DNA from: UBA6016 sp041915365
GTDB taxonomy: Bacteria; Campylobacterota; Campylobacteria; Campylobacterales; UBA6016
Reading direction: 5' to 3'
NCBI GenBank assembly: GCA_041915365.1
Contig: JAYSBP010000002.1
Coordinates: forward strand, 1-64,000
DNA length: 64,000 bases
Positions within the stretch are counted from its first letter, which is position 1, and the number at the start of each line of letters is the position of its first letter. The translations under genes and the position numbers were made by a program. Below, piece after piece: positions 41,632-49,601 of this stretch. The notes beneath the pieces were generated by a model. The model was given only the letters and a program-made list of their open reading frames with translations, was not told the origin of the DNA and did no database searches.

Positions 41632-42786
41632 TACCTAGCCAAGGGCAGAACATTAGGCTATCAAAATTCATATCTTATTGCAATAGAGCCGCTACTACTT
41701 AAATTGAACTCTAACAACTTACCGCCCATCCTGTCATTAAAATCTTTATCAATACAAATAAAAATTCCATACAGAATACTTTACGACATAGTTAAAAGGA
41801 ATGGCAACGATAGATATAATAATTTCAGTATTAACAAGAGAAATTCAAACAAAAAGCGAAAAATATGTGCGCCAGATAGCACTCTTCTAAAAATACAAAA
41901 ATGGATAAATAGATATATTTTATCAAATATGGCTGATAAGTTTGTCCATAACTGCTCCACAGCATATATGAAACATAATAGTTGCATACATAATGCCAAG
42001 GAACACTTAGGGGCGACATGGCTAATTAAAATGGATATTATTAATTTTTTTGGCTCTATAGATGAGAGGATGGTTTTTAATATATTTAAAAAGGCTGGAT
42101 TTCCTCGTTTTTTATCTTTTGAGCTTGCCAGATTAACAACAAAAGAAGGAGGGAAACCATTAGAATTAACAAAAAATAGTAAGGCTAGAGATATGCCTTA
42201 TAAACTGATATTTCAAGATAGAAGACATCAGAACGCCGCACTTGGATTTTTACCACAAGGAGCGCCAACAAGCCCACTGCTTGCAAACATGATATGCTAT
42301 GAGATGGATAAGAAAATAAATGAATTGGCAAATAAAAATAATCTTGTATACACTAGATACTCCGATGATATAACCTTTTCAACAGACAGTAGAAACTTTT
42401 CTAGGGATGAAGCAAAGAAAATCATCCATGAAGTAACAAAAATATTGTCAGAATTCAACTTCGAAAGAAATCCCAATAAAACAAAAATAATTCCTCCCGG
42501 CGCAAGAAAGATAGTAACAGGGCTGGTGGTCAATGATATACAGCCAAGACTGCCAAAGAAATTTAAACAAAATATAGAGCTGCATCTATATTATGCGCGA
42601 ATAAATTTACATAAACACTGCATAAACAGAAAATTTAATTCATTGACAGGTTTTTATAATCATCTTCTTGGATTGCTGCTATATGCAAAATCCGTAGATT
42701 ACCAACTTTGGGAGAAATACAAAACAGAGTTTGAAAGAATACAATGGCCAGATATTGTTAAGCGACTAAATCATTTTAGTGAGTGA
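41608..42786 (+). CDS. Retron-type reverse transcriptase
   Basis: A 392-residue reverse transcriptase. Catalytic motifs: first Asp in KMDIINFFGSI (142-148), LPQGAPTSPLLAN (215-227) and YSDD at 251-254 for the metal-binding pair. Two features mark retron RTs: NAxxH as NAKEH (129-133) before the first catalytic strand, and VTGLVVN (303-309) after the active site. The start YLAKGRTLGYQ is shared by a subgroup of retron RTs with an N-terminal helix. No fused protease, integrase or group II intron maturase domain is present. It follows a folded RNA and a PRTase-like gene, together forming a complete retron. It should reverse-transcribe the RNA into a branched msDNA. Confidence 0.93.
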   Translation: MFNWTTREYLAKGRTLGYQNSYLIAIEPLLLKLNSNNLPPILSLKSLSIQIKIPYRILYDIVKRNGNDRYNNFSINKRNSNKKRKICAPDSTLLKIQKWINRYILSNMADKFVHNCSTAYMKHNSCIHNAKEHLGATWLIKMDIINFFGSIDERMVFNIFKKAGFPRFLSFELARLTTKEGGKPLELTKNSKARDMPYKLIFQDRRHQNAALGFLPQGAPTSPLLANMICYEMDKKINELANKNNLVYTRYSDDITFSTDSRNFSRDEAKKIIHEVTKILSEFNFERNPNKTKIIPPGARKIVTGLVVNDIQPRLPKKFKQNIELHLYYARINLHKHCINRKFNSLTGFYNHLLGLLLYAKSVDYQLWEKYKTEFERIQWPDIVKRLNHFSE

Positions 42787-42787
42787 G

Positions 42788-42844
42788 TTATAACTTGCTT
42801 GCTGAAATTGTTCCCATTTTGTTCCCAAAAGATGCCAAAAATGC
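42788..42844 (-). pseudogene. Integrase C-terminal tail remnant at the right end of the island
   Basis: Just past the RT stop the minus strand reads FLASFGNKMGTISASKL and stop. FGNKMGTIS matches the polar tails of tyrosine integrases in this group (compare LGTKTGTVS of the intact one). An in-frame stop precedes it and nothing upstream in this frame is integrase-like. It suggests an older element occupied the same tRNA site and was replaced. Confidence 0.5.
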
Positions 42845-42936
42845 CTAATTTTGATGAATTTTTTAAAAGTTGATAGAGTAGGCGAAGTCCGATTGGATAG
42901 GTGTTTTGTAGTATTTTTAAGTTTTTCTTAAGTAAA

Positions 42937-42952
42937 TCCTCTCATCCGCACC
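42937..42952 (+). repeat. attR: right direct repeat of the island
   Basis: TCCTCTCATCCGCACC repeats exactly the end of tRNA-Leu(UAG). Core genes resume 68 bases beyond it. With attL it bounds 37033-42952. Confidence 0.9.
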
Positions 42953-43019
42953 TCTTACTTATAATCCCTTTATTTTCAGTACTTTAAGAGCTTTACAAAC
43001 CTTTGACTGTTCCCGTACC

Positions 43020-43589
43020 TTACTTCATCATCGCACCCACATACTCCTTTGCCATATCATCAAGTATTTTCATTCTCTCTTTTCCTTTCGGAAGCTCTGA
43101 GCGTTTTTGTCTCATAATGGCGAGGAACTGTTCTATATCTTGTGGGATATATCCATCAAAGGCTTTTTTTAGATGTTTTGCCATCGCAGGCGAGGCACCG
43201 GAAGTGGAGATGGAGAGTACCAAATCCCCTTTTCGAATAATGGACGGGAAAATAAAGTGACAATAATCGGCCAAGTCAACGGCGTTGCATAGTATTTTCC
43301 GCTTTGTCGCTTTTTTGTATATTTTTTCTTGCAAAGTTATATCATCTACGGCAGCTATCACTATGTCTACGCCGTCTAGGTCTTTTGTCTTAAAGCCTCT
43401 GGTTTTGTACTTTATGTTTTTTGCCGCCAGTAGCTCTAACATCTGATGGCAATACTCCTTGGCAACTACTGTAACCTTGGCTTCCAAATCCGCTATTCTA
43501 GTCATCTTCTCGTGAGCTATCAGGCCCCCGCCGACTACTAGGATTTTCTTATTCCTAGTGTCAAACATCATCGGCAAATAAAAAGACAT
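43020..43589 (-). CDS. Precorrin-2 dehydrogenase / siroheme synthase N-terminal domain protein
   Basis: NAD-dependent oxidation of precorrin-2 to sirohydrochlorin (Met8 or CysG N-terminal domain). Residues 12-30 form the Rossmann motif KKILVVGGGLIAHEKM, followed by VVAKEYCHQ, then AVDDITLQEKIYK, and VLSISTSGASPAMAKHLK, the sequence that in CysG precedes the ferrochelatase site. At 189 residues it lacks the methyltransferase, which is the separate gene at 51917. The two flank a sulfite reductase that needs siroheme. It lies 68 bases beyond the island's right repeat. Confidence 0.88.
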   Translation of the reverse strand: MSFYLPMMFDTRNKKILVVGGGLIAHEKMTRIADLEAKVTVVAKEYCHQMLELLAAKNIKYKTRGFKTKDLDGVDIVIAAVDDITLQEKIYKKATKRKILCNAVDLADYCHFIFPSIIRKGDLVLSISTSGASPAMAKHLKKAFDGYIPQDIEQFLAIMRQKRSELPKGKERMKILDDMAKEYVGAMMK

Positions 43590-43600
43590 CTTATCTCCCC

Positions 43601-44824
43601 TTAATCTTTTAGCGCCTCGGCAAAATCGGCTATCAAATCATCAGTATCCTCTATGCCGACTGATATTCTAAGAGTACCTTCTCTTAGCCCAAAGGAAGCT
43701 TTTTGCTCATCGGTGTACTCAGCATAGATAGTATGATATGGGGCTATCGCAAGAGTTTTATTATCTTGAATATTTGTGCTTCTTCTCGCTAATTTTAGCT
43801 TATTCATAAGCCTGTAAGCCGCCTCTTTATCCGCAACGTCAAAAGTAAACACGGATCCCGGAAACAAAAAGTATTTTTGTGAATTCTCAAAATATTTATT
43901 GCCTTTTAGATGCGGATAATTTACGCTTTTCACCTTTGGATGTGAAGCCAAAAACTCTACGAGTTTGAGTGTATTTTCAAAACTTCTATCAGCCCTAAGC
44001 GCCAGTGTCTCAAGCCCAAGAGACAGCATGTATGCGTTTAGCGGCGAGAGGCAAGCTCCAGTATTTCTGAAGCTTTGTTTTCTGAGTTTCGCCAAAAAAG
44101 CATTGGGCCCAAAAGAGTTATAGAATTTTTTTAGATTTTCCGCCCTACTCCAATCAAACGTACCATTATCGATGATAAGGCCTCCAACGGTCGTACCGCC
44201 ACCAGATATGTACTTTGTAGCCGACAATACCTCTATGTCTATCCCGTGTTTTTTGGAGTCAAACAAATAAAATGGTGTCATAGTGGTATCGGCAACAAAA
44301 ACTATATTATTTTGCTTTGCTATTTTCGACAACCCTTCAAAATCCGGTATCACTAGTTCGGGGTTGCTAACAGTCTCAACAAAAAGTATTTTTGTTTTGT
44401 CGTCTATGGCATTTTGTACGCTTTTCAAATCTAGCACGTCAACAAATCTAACATTAACGCCAAAATCCTCCAAAGTATTCTGAAAGAGAGACAGCGTATG
44501 CCCAAAGAGTCTATCGGTGGTTACTATGTTGTCCCCTGTTTTTAAAAGCGCCAAAAGAGTATTTGTGATTGCCGCCATTCCACTAGATACCGCAACAACG
44601 CCCAAAGAAGCGGATACTTCTCTAACTTTTGTCTCCAGCTCTTCAACGCTCGGGTTTGAGGCTCTGGTATATGTATGTCCGCCTTTTTTACCTTTAAATA
44701 CTGCCTCTAAATCCTCGGCACTCTCATACTCAAACGCTGCGTTTTGATATATCGGATAACGCAATGCGCCAAAACCATCGGCTTTCGCATGCTGCGAATG
44801 AACAGCTTTTGTTGTAAATCCCAT
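43601..44824 (-). CDS. metY: O-acetylhomoserine sulfhydrylase-like PLP enzyme
   Basis: Cys/Met metabolism PLP enzyme of 407 residues. The PLP Lys is in EVLSATKYISGGGTTVGG; other family motifs are YTRASNPSVEELE, VSSGMAAI, FVADTTMTPF and ALAPYHT-like IAPYHT near the end. MetY, MetZ and MetB share this fold. Its place next to the sulfate reduction operon with a ThiS-like carrier, E1-like enzyme and JAMM protease points to MetY taking sulfide from a protein thiocarboxylate to make homocysteine, as in Wolinella. It is divergent from that operon and shares a control region with it. Specificity for acetyl- or succinylhomoserine is not visible. Confidence 0.88.
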   Translation of the reverse strand: MGFTTKAVHSQHAKADGFGALRYPIYQNAAFEYESAEDLEAVFKGKKGGHTYTRASNPSVEELETKVREVSASLGVVAVSSGMAAITNTLLALLKTGDNIVTTDRLFGHTLSLFQNTLEDFGVNVRFVDVLDLKSVQNAIDDKTKILFVETVSNPELVIPDFEGLSKIAKQNNIVFVADTTMTPFYLFDSKKHGIDIEVLSATKYISGGGTTVGGLIIDNGTFDWSRAENLKKFYNSFGPNAFLAKLRKQSFRNTGACLSPLNAYMLSLGLETLALRADRSFENTLKLVEFLASHPKVKSVNYPHLKGNKYFENSQKYFLFPGSVFTFDVADKEAAYRLMNKLKLARRSTNIQDNKTLAIAPYHTIYAEYTDEQKASFGLREGTLRISVGIEDTDDLIADFAEALKD

Positions 44825-44848
44825 AAATGTCCTTTTTAAATTTTAGTT

Positions 44849-44878
44849 ATTATAGCAAAAGTATAGTAGTTTGGTCAA
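44849..44878 (-). promoter_or_regulatory. Promoter of metY
   Basis: On the minus strand TTGACC (44873-44878), 18 bases, TATAAT (44849-44854), about 25 bases upstream of metY. The -35 box lies in a palindrome shared with the opposite promoter. Confidence 0.65.
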
Positions 44879-44888
44879 GATACTTGAC
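44874..44888. promoter_or_regulatory. Palindromic operator shared by metY and the sulfate operon
   Basis: GTCAAG-ATA-CTTGAC, perfect 6-bp arms, overlaps the -35 boxes of both divergent promoters. One bound dimer could repress both. The regulator is unknown. Confidence 0.6.
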
Positions 44889-44911
44889 AATAAAAAAATA
44901 TTTGTTATGAT
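44884..44911 (+). promoter_or_regulatory. Promoter of the sulfate assimilation operon
   Basis: TTGACA (44884-44889), 16 bases, TATGAT (44906-44911), about 65 bases before the DUF2061 gene. Near-consensus. Confidence 0.7.
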
Positions 44912-44977
44912 TTCGAAAGTTGAGTAAACATATCTACTTAATATAAATTATTTTTTGAATTAATTTATAAAGGACAA

Positions 44978-45205
44978 ATGATGGATGAACAAAAAAGGAG
45001 AAGCCTAGTAAAGGCCATATCTTGGAGAACTACTGGGACGATAGACACAATGCTTGTAAGCTTCGTCGTAACAGGGAATGCTACGGCGGCAGTCTCCATA
45101 GGCCTTGTGGAGGTCATTACAAAAGTAGCTCTTTATTATTTTCATGAAAGAGCATGGAACAAAATCAATTTTGGAAAAGCCAAAGAACCGGAGTACACAA
45201 TATGA
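44978..45205 (+). CDS. DUF2061 small membrane protein
   Basis: A 75-residue protein with the DUF2061 signature: KAISWRTTGTIDTMLVSFVVTG, split here as the start KAISWRTTGT, and a second hydrophobic segment AAVSIGLVEVITKVALYYFHERAW. Two membrane helices are expected. The family is regularly found with sulfate assimilation genes and fits that context, but its role is unknown. AAAGGA stands before the start; tandem ATGs at 44978 and 44981. The stop overlaps the cysH start by four bases (ATGA). Confidence 0.88.
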   Translation: MMDEQKRRSLVKAISWRTTGTIDTMLVSFVVTGNATAAVSIGLVEVITKVALYYFHERAWNKINFGKAKEPEYTI

Positions 45206-45882
45206 GTTTTGAAGAAAAAGTATTTACGACTAAAAACATAGTTAAAGAGACCTTATCAGACAAAACAAAAAAAATAACACTCTCTTTTAGTCATCAAAGC
45301 GAAGATGTTGTGCTTATAGACTTGCTTCGTGAGCTTGGGGTTGATTTTTCGGTTTTTACCCTCGATACGTACAAGCTATTCGATGAATCAATCTCATATC
45401 AAAAAATAATAGAACAGCACTACGGAATATCGATAAAAAACTTTTGCGCCCCTACAGATGAGATAAAAAAGCTAGAGGAAAAACTTGGTGAATACGGTAT
45501 TTATGAAAGTACAGAAGGCAGAAAGGAGTGCTGCAGGGTGCGAAAGCTCCTGCCACTCTCTGAGGCTCTATCTGGTAACGATATATGGGTAACAGGGCTT
45601 AGAGCCGACCAGTCTATAACTAGAACGAACAACGAGGCCGTGGAGCTTGACAAGCAATTTGGAATTTTGAAGGTAAGTCCAATTTTGGCTTGGAGCAAGC
45701 GTGAAGTAGACCTATATCTATCGATGCGCAACATCCCTGCGAATGAGCTATATTCAAGGGGATACGCAAGCATAGGTTGCAAGCCGTGTACAAGGGCGAT
45801 AGTTGAAGGTGAAAGCGAAAGAGCCGGCAGGTGGTGGTGGGAAGACCCCGAACACAAAGAATGCGGACTACATAGAAGGTAA
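45202..45882 (+). CDS. cysH: Adenylyl-sulfate (APS) reductase, CysH family
   Basis: Reduces activated sulfate to sulfite in the cytoplasm. 226 residues from ATG 45202, coupled to the preceding gene. The PP-loop-like start is ITLSFSHQSEDVVLIDLL. Two Cys pairs, ECCRVRKLLPL and GCKPCTR, ligate the 4Fe-4S cluster that marks APS-using (assimilatory) reductases rather than E. coli-type PAPS reductases. No cysC (APS kinase) is in the operon, consistent with direct APS reduction. Confidence 0.95.
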   Translation: MSFEEKVFTTKNIVKETLSDKTKKITLSFSHQSEDVVLIDLLRELGVDFSVFTLDTYKLFDESISYQKIIEQHYGISIKNFCAPTDEIKKLEEKLGEYGIYESTEGRKECCRVRKLLPLSEALSGNDIWVTGLRADQSITRTNNEAVELDKQFGILKVSPILAWSKREVDLYLSMRNIPANELYSRGYASIGCKPCTRAIVEGESERAGRWWWEDPEHKECGLHRR

Positions 45883-46793
45883 TGAAAATGGGAAATAATT
45901 TGACACATTTAAAAAGGCTGGAAGCCGAATCGATACACATCATAAGAGAGGTTGCCGCCGAGTTTGCGAATCCAGTAATGATGTATAGCATAGGCAAAGA
46001 CAGCTCAGTGATGTTGCATCTAGCTCAAAAAGCGTTTTATCCGGCAAAGATACCTTTTCCACTTTTGCACGTCGATACGCTCTGGAAATTCAAAGAGATG
46101 ACGGAGTTTAGAGACGAGACAGCAAAGAGGATAGGCGCTGATTTGATAGTGCACACAAACGAAGACGGGATAAAGATGAACATAAGCCCGTTCGAACACG
46201 GTAGCAAAGTGCATACGGACATCATGAAAACGGAGGGGCTAAAGCAGGCTCTAAATAAATACGGTTTTGACGCCGTGATAGGTGGGGCTAGACGCGATGA
46301 GGAAAAATCCAGAGCAAAAGAGAGGATTTTTTCTTTTAGAGACAAAAATCATAGATGGGATCCAAAAAATCAACGCCCTGAGCTTTGGAGTATATATAAC
46401 ACAAAAATCGCAAAGGGTGAGAGCGTAAGGGTATTTCCAATATCTAACTGGACGGAAGCCGACATTTGGCAGTACATCCACGAAGAGCAAATACCTATAG
46501 TACCGCTGTATTTTGCGAAAGAGAGAACTGTGGTCGACTACGAAGGGATGAAAATACTTCTTGACGACGACAGAGTGCCGTCCGAAATAGCAAAAACGGC
46601 TAGAACCGAGAAAATCAGGTTTAGAACTCTCGGATGCTATCCACTTACGGGAGCTATAGACTCAAATGCCCAAACCCTAGAAGAGATAATAGCTGAGACC
46701 TTGACATCTAGGACTAGCGAGAGACAAGGCAGGGCAATAGACAAAGACGAAGACGGCTCAATGGAAAAAAAGAAAGTGGAGGGATATTTTTGA
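45882..46793 (+). CDS. cysD: Sulfate adenylyltransferase subunit 2
   Basis: Catalytic subunit of ATP sulfurylase; joins sulfate to AMP. 303 residues with HIIREVAAEF, the PP-motif MYSIGKDSSVMLHLAQKAF, GGARRDEEKSRAKER and WTEADIWQYI. Full length. It starts on the last base of the cysH stop and ends overlapping the cysN start, a tight cysH-cysD-cysN order. Confidence 0.97.
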   Translation: MKMGNNLTHLKRLEAESIHIIREVAAEFANPVMMYSIGKDSSVMLHLAQKAFYPAKIPFPLLHVDTLWKFKEMTEFRDETAKRIGADLIVHTNEDGIKMNISPFEHGSKVHTDIMKTEGLKQALNKYGFDAVIGGARRDEEKSRAKERIFSFRDKNHRWDPKNQRPELWSIYNTKIAKGESVRVFPISNWTEADIWQYIHEEQIPIVPLYFAKERTVVDYEGMKILLDDDRVPSEIAKTARTEKIRFRTLGCYPLTGAIDSNAQTLEEIIAETLTSRTSERQGRAIDKDEDGSMEKKKVEGYF

Positions 46794-48184
46794 TGGGAGC
46801 AAATATTTTTACGCAAAGTATCCACGACAAAACATTACTTAGGTTTATAACCTGCGGTAGCGTGGATGATGGCAAAAGCACACTAATAGGAAGGCTACTC
46901 TATGACTCAAAGGCACTACTGGAAGACAAGCTCGGTAGTCTCAAAAATGAGAGTAAAAAGTACGGCACGACCGGGGATGAGCTCGATTTGGCTCTTCTCG
47001 TTGACGGACTCCAGGCAGAGAGAGAGCAAGGTATTACGATAGATGTCGCATATCTATTTTTTGCGACGGAAAAAAGAAAATATATCATCGCCGATACGCC
47101 AGGGCATGAGCAGTACACTAGAAACATGGCGACTGGTGCTAGTAGCGCCGATGCGGCAATAATACTGATAGACGCCAGAAAAGGGGTGCTTACTCAGACA
47201 AAAAGGCACGCATATATAGCGAATTTGCTTGGTATCAAGCACATAATAGTAGCTGTCAATAAGATGGATATTGTAGATTATTCGCAAAGCGTATTTGAAG
47301 GGATAAAAACAGCTTTTAAAATCGAGGTGTCTGATAAGCTAGGGCTAGAAGACGTGATATTTGCACCGATTAGCGCACTAAAAGGCGACAACATAGTCTC
47401 AAAAAGTGCAAATATGCCTTGGTATGACGGTGAAGCACTTATAGACACACTAGATGTTTTGGAGCTTTCAAATGATAGCGATGAGAGGTTTAGGCTCCCT
47501 GTTCAATACGTCAATAGACCAAACCTTGATTTTAGGGCTTTTAGCGGAACTATTGCCGGTGGAAGCATAAAAGCTGGCGACGAGATAGTAGTGCTGCCTA
47601 GCGGTAAAAAAACAAAAGTTAAAGAGATCGTAGAGCCTGCTGTTCAAACCTCACAGTCAAAGAGAGGCGAGTTTTTTGTCACTGAAGCAATCAGTATAAC
47701 AACCGAGGACGAGGTAGATATATCTAGGGGAGACATCATCTCAAAAGTCTCACAAGAGCCGTTTGTTTCGGATAGCTTTAACGCTTTGATACTATGGATG
47801 GAAGAAGAGGCTCTTAGTCTATCAAAAAGATATGAGTTTAGATTTGCGGCTCTTGGCGTAGCCGGAAGGGTTGAGAACATAGAGTTCAAGGTAGATATCA
47901 ACTCTTATAAAAAAGAGGTGGCAAACTCTCTTGGCCTTAACGACATAGCATTGTGCAAGGTCTCACTGGAGAAGAAAGCGGCGTTTGACTTATATGCCAA
48001 GAACAAGGTAACTGGGGCATTTATCATAATAGACAAACTGACAAACAACACTGTTGGGGCCGGAATGATAGAGTCTGTGTCCGATAATGGCAAAAAAAAT
48101 GGCGAGCATAGTGAGTTTGAAATAGAGCTTAACGCACTCATCAGAAAGCATTTCCCACATTGGGAAAGCAAAATAATAAACTAG
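46793..48184 (+). CDS. cysN: Sulfate adenylyltransferase subunit 1 (GTPase)
   Basis: Regulatory GTPase of ATP sulfurylase, 463 residues. EF-Tu-like G motifs: GSVDDGKSTLIGRLL, DTPGHEQYTRNMATGAS, AVNKMDIVDYS; beta-barrel domains 2 and 3 follow. No fused APS kinase (CysC) domain, since the protein ends after domain 3. ATG overlaps the cysD stop (TGATG). Confidence 0.97.
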   Translation: MGANIFTQSIHDKTLLRFITCGSVDDGKSTLIGRLLYDSKALLEDKLGSLKNESKKYGTTGDELDLALLVDGLQAEREQGITIDVAYLFFATEKRKYIIADTPGHEQYTRNMATGASSADAAIILIDARKGVLTQTKRHAYIANLLGIKHIIVAVNKMDIVDYSQSVFEGIKTAFKIEVSDKLGLEDVIFAPISALKGDNIVSKSANMPWYDGEALIDTLDVLELSNDSDERFRLPVQYVNRPNLDFRAFSGTIAGGSIKAGDEIVVLPSGKKTKVKEIVEPAVQTSQSKRGEFFVTEAISITTEDEVDISRGDIISKVSQEPFVSDSFNALILWMEEEALSLSKRYEFRFAALGVAGRVENIEFKVDINSYKKEVANSLGLNDIALCKVSLEKKAAFDLYAKNKVTGAFIIIDKLTNNTVGAGMIESVSDNGKKNGEHSEFEIELNALIRKHFPHWESKIIN

Positions 48185-48192
48185 GAGCAAAA

Positions 48193-48399
48193 ATGATACT
48201 AACTATAAACGAAGAAAAAAAAGAATTTGCAAACGGAATAAATATCACTCAACTTCTAGAAGTACAAGGTGTGCAAAATCCGGATATGTTGTCCGTCATA
48301 CTAAACGATAGCTTCGTACATAAGAGTGTCTACAATGAGACTAGCCTAAAAGACGGTGACAACATAACGTTTTTATACTTCATGGGAGGTGGCGCATGA
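48193..48399 (+). CDS. hcyS: ThiS/MoaD-like sulfur carrier protein with C-terminal GGGA (HcyS-like)
   Basis: A 68-residue ubiquitin-fold protein (start ATG 48193 after AGGAG; nine bases past cysN). It has the beta-grasp pattern ILTINEEKKEF, LSVILNDSFVHKS, LKDGDNITFLYFM and ends GGGA. Sulfur carriers must end in exposed Gly-Gly to be adenylated and thiocarboxylated; the extra Ala must first be removed. The downstream JAMM protease is the obvious processor. This is the HcyS/HcyD/HcyF system described in Wolinella for methionine synthesis, also comparable to CysO/Mec in Mycobacterium. Confidence 0.85.
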   Translation: MILTINEEKKEFANGINITQLLEVQGVQNPDMLSVILNDSFVHKSVYNETSLKDGDNITFLYFMGGGA

Positions 48400-49205
48400 T
48401 TGAGTGGAATGACGACAATCTAGAGAGATACTCCAGGCACATCATCCTAGAAGAGGTGGGCATAGAAGGGCAAGAGAAGCTAGCCTCTTCAAGCGTGCTC
48501 ATAATAGGCGCCGGCGGACTTGGCTCTCCGATAGCCTTGTATCTGGCTGCAGCCGGTGTCGGCAAAATAGGAATAGTTGATTTTGACGCCGTTGATCTCG
48601 GCAATTTGCAAAGACAAGTCGCCCACACGACAGCAGACATCGGCAAGCCAAAGGTAATCTCGGCAAAAGAGAGTATGTTAGCCATCAATCCAGACATAGA
48701 AGTGATAGCCATAGAGGCGGCGGTAGATGAAAACAATATCTTATCCCTTATAGAGCCGTATGATTTTGTGATAGACGGGACGGATAATTTTGCCGCTAAG
48801 TTTCTAATAAACGATGCTTGCGTACTAGCAAACAAGCCTTATAGTCACGGTGGAATACTGAGGTTTTCAGGGCAGACAATGACCGTCAAGCCGCATGAAA
48901 GTGCTTGCTATGCGTGCGCCTTTGACGCTCCGCCTCCGGCAAACAGTGTGCCGACTTGCTCGACAGCGGGAATACTCGGTGCGGTGGCCGGAATGCTGGG
49001 GACAATACAAGCTGCCGAGACGCTCAAGCACCTGCTAAACATAGGTACTCCGGCTTCAAACAAGATAGTGACGTTTGATGTTAAGAATATGAGATTCCAA
49101 GAGCTAAAAATAGCAAAAAACCCAAAATGTAGAGTGTGCTCCGACTCGGCAACGATAAAACTAGGCGGCTACGAACAAGCTGTTTGCGATGTCAAAAAGG
49201 ATTAA
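48396..49205 (+). CDS. hcyF: E1-like adenylyltransferase (MoeB/ThiF/HcyF family)
   Basis: Activates the carrier's C-terminal Gly with ATP for sulfur transfer. 269 residues; Rossmann GAGGLGSPIALYLAAAGVG (about 35-53), DFDAVDLGNLQRQV, IDGTDNF and the zinc Cys pairs CYACAF and CRVCSD. The STAGILG loop has the Cys of VPTCS. It overlaps the carrier stop by four bases. Like MoeB it lacks a rhodanese domain, fitting sulfide as the donor. Confidence 0.93.
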   Translation: MIEWNDDNLERYSRHIILEEVGIEGQEKLASSSVLIIGAGGLGSPIALYLAAAGVGKIGIVDFDAVDLGNLQRQVAHTTADIGKPKVISAKESMLAINPDIEVIAIEAAVDENNILSLIEPYDFVIDGTDNFAAKFLINDACVLANKPYSHGGILRFSGQTMTVKPHESACYACAFDAPPPANSVPTCSTAGILGAVAGMLGTIQAAETLKHLLNIGTPASNKIVTFDVKNMRFQELKIAKNPKCRVCSDSATIKLGGYEQAVCDVKKD

Positions 49206-49207
49206 CA

Positions 49208-49600
49208 GTGAAAATACGCAAAGAGATACTAGGGGCAATCAAAGAGCATGCAAGAAATTCTTTTCCGATTGAAGCGTGCGGGTATCTTGCGTCAAAAGAT
49301 GGAGTGACTGGGGATATATACAAGATGACAAACGTTGATAACTCGACGGAGCATTTTTCATTTGACCCTCAAGAACAAATAAATGTCTTTTTGGACTCAA
49401 AATCAAAAGGGCTAAAGCTGGATGGGGTCTACCATTCGCATCCATATACGCCGGCAAGACCGTCTGAGGAAGACATAAAACTTGCATACGACCCCAACAT
49501 ATCGTATATCATAGCCTCTTTGGCCGAAGAAGAGATAGTAATAAAGTCGTTTCGCATAGTAGACGGCAAAGCGACACAAGAAGAAATTGAGGAGATATAG
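49208..49600 (+). CDS. hcyD: JAMM/MPN+ metalloprotease (HcyD-like)
   Basis: Zinc isopeptidase-fold protease of about 130 residues, GTG start at 49208. The motif is complete: Glu in SFPIEACGYL, then HSHPYTPARPSEED, giving the two zinc His and the Asp. Its expected job is to cut the terminal Ala from the carrier to expose Gly-Gly. It lies two bases after the E1-like gene and one base before the sulfite reductase gene. Confidence 0.9.
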   Translation: MKIRKEILGAIKEHARNSFPIEACGYLASKDGVTGDIYKMTNVDNSTEHFSFDPQEQINVFLDSKSKGLKLDGVYHSHPYTPARPSEEDIKLAYDPNISYIIASLAEEEIVIKSFRIVDGKATQEEIEEI

Positions 49601-49601
49601 A

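Noticed and set aside
41608..42786. Group II intron or DGR reverse transcriptase
   Set aside because: No maturase or HNH domain, no intron RNA domain V, no variable repeat or Avd gene, while NAxxH and VTGL are retron marks.
43020..44824. metY and precorrin-2 dehydrogenase as cargo of the island
   Set aside because: They lie outside the right repeat at 42937-42952 and match core codon use and function.
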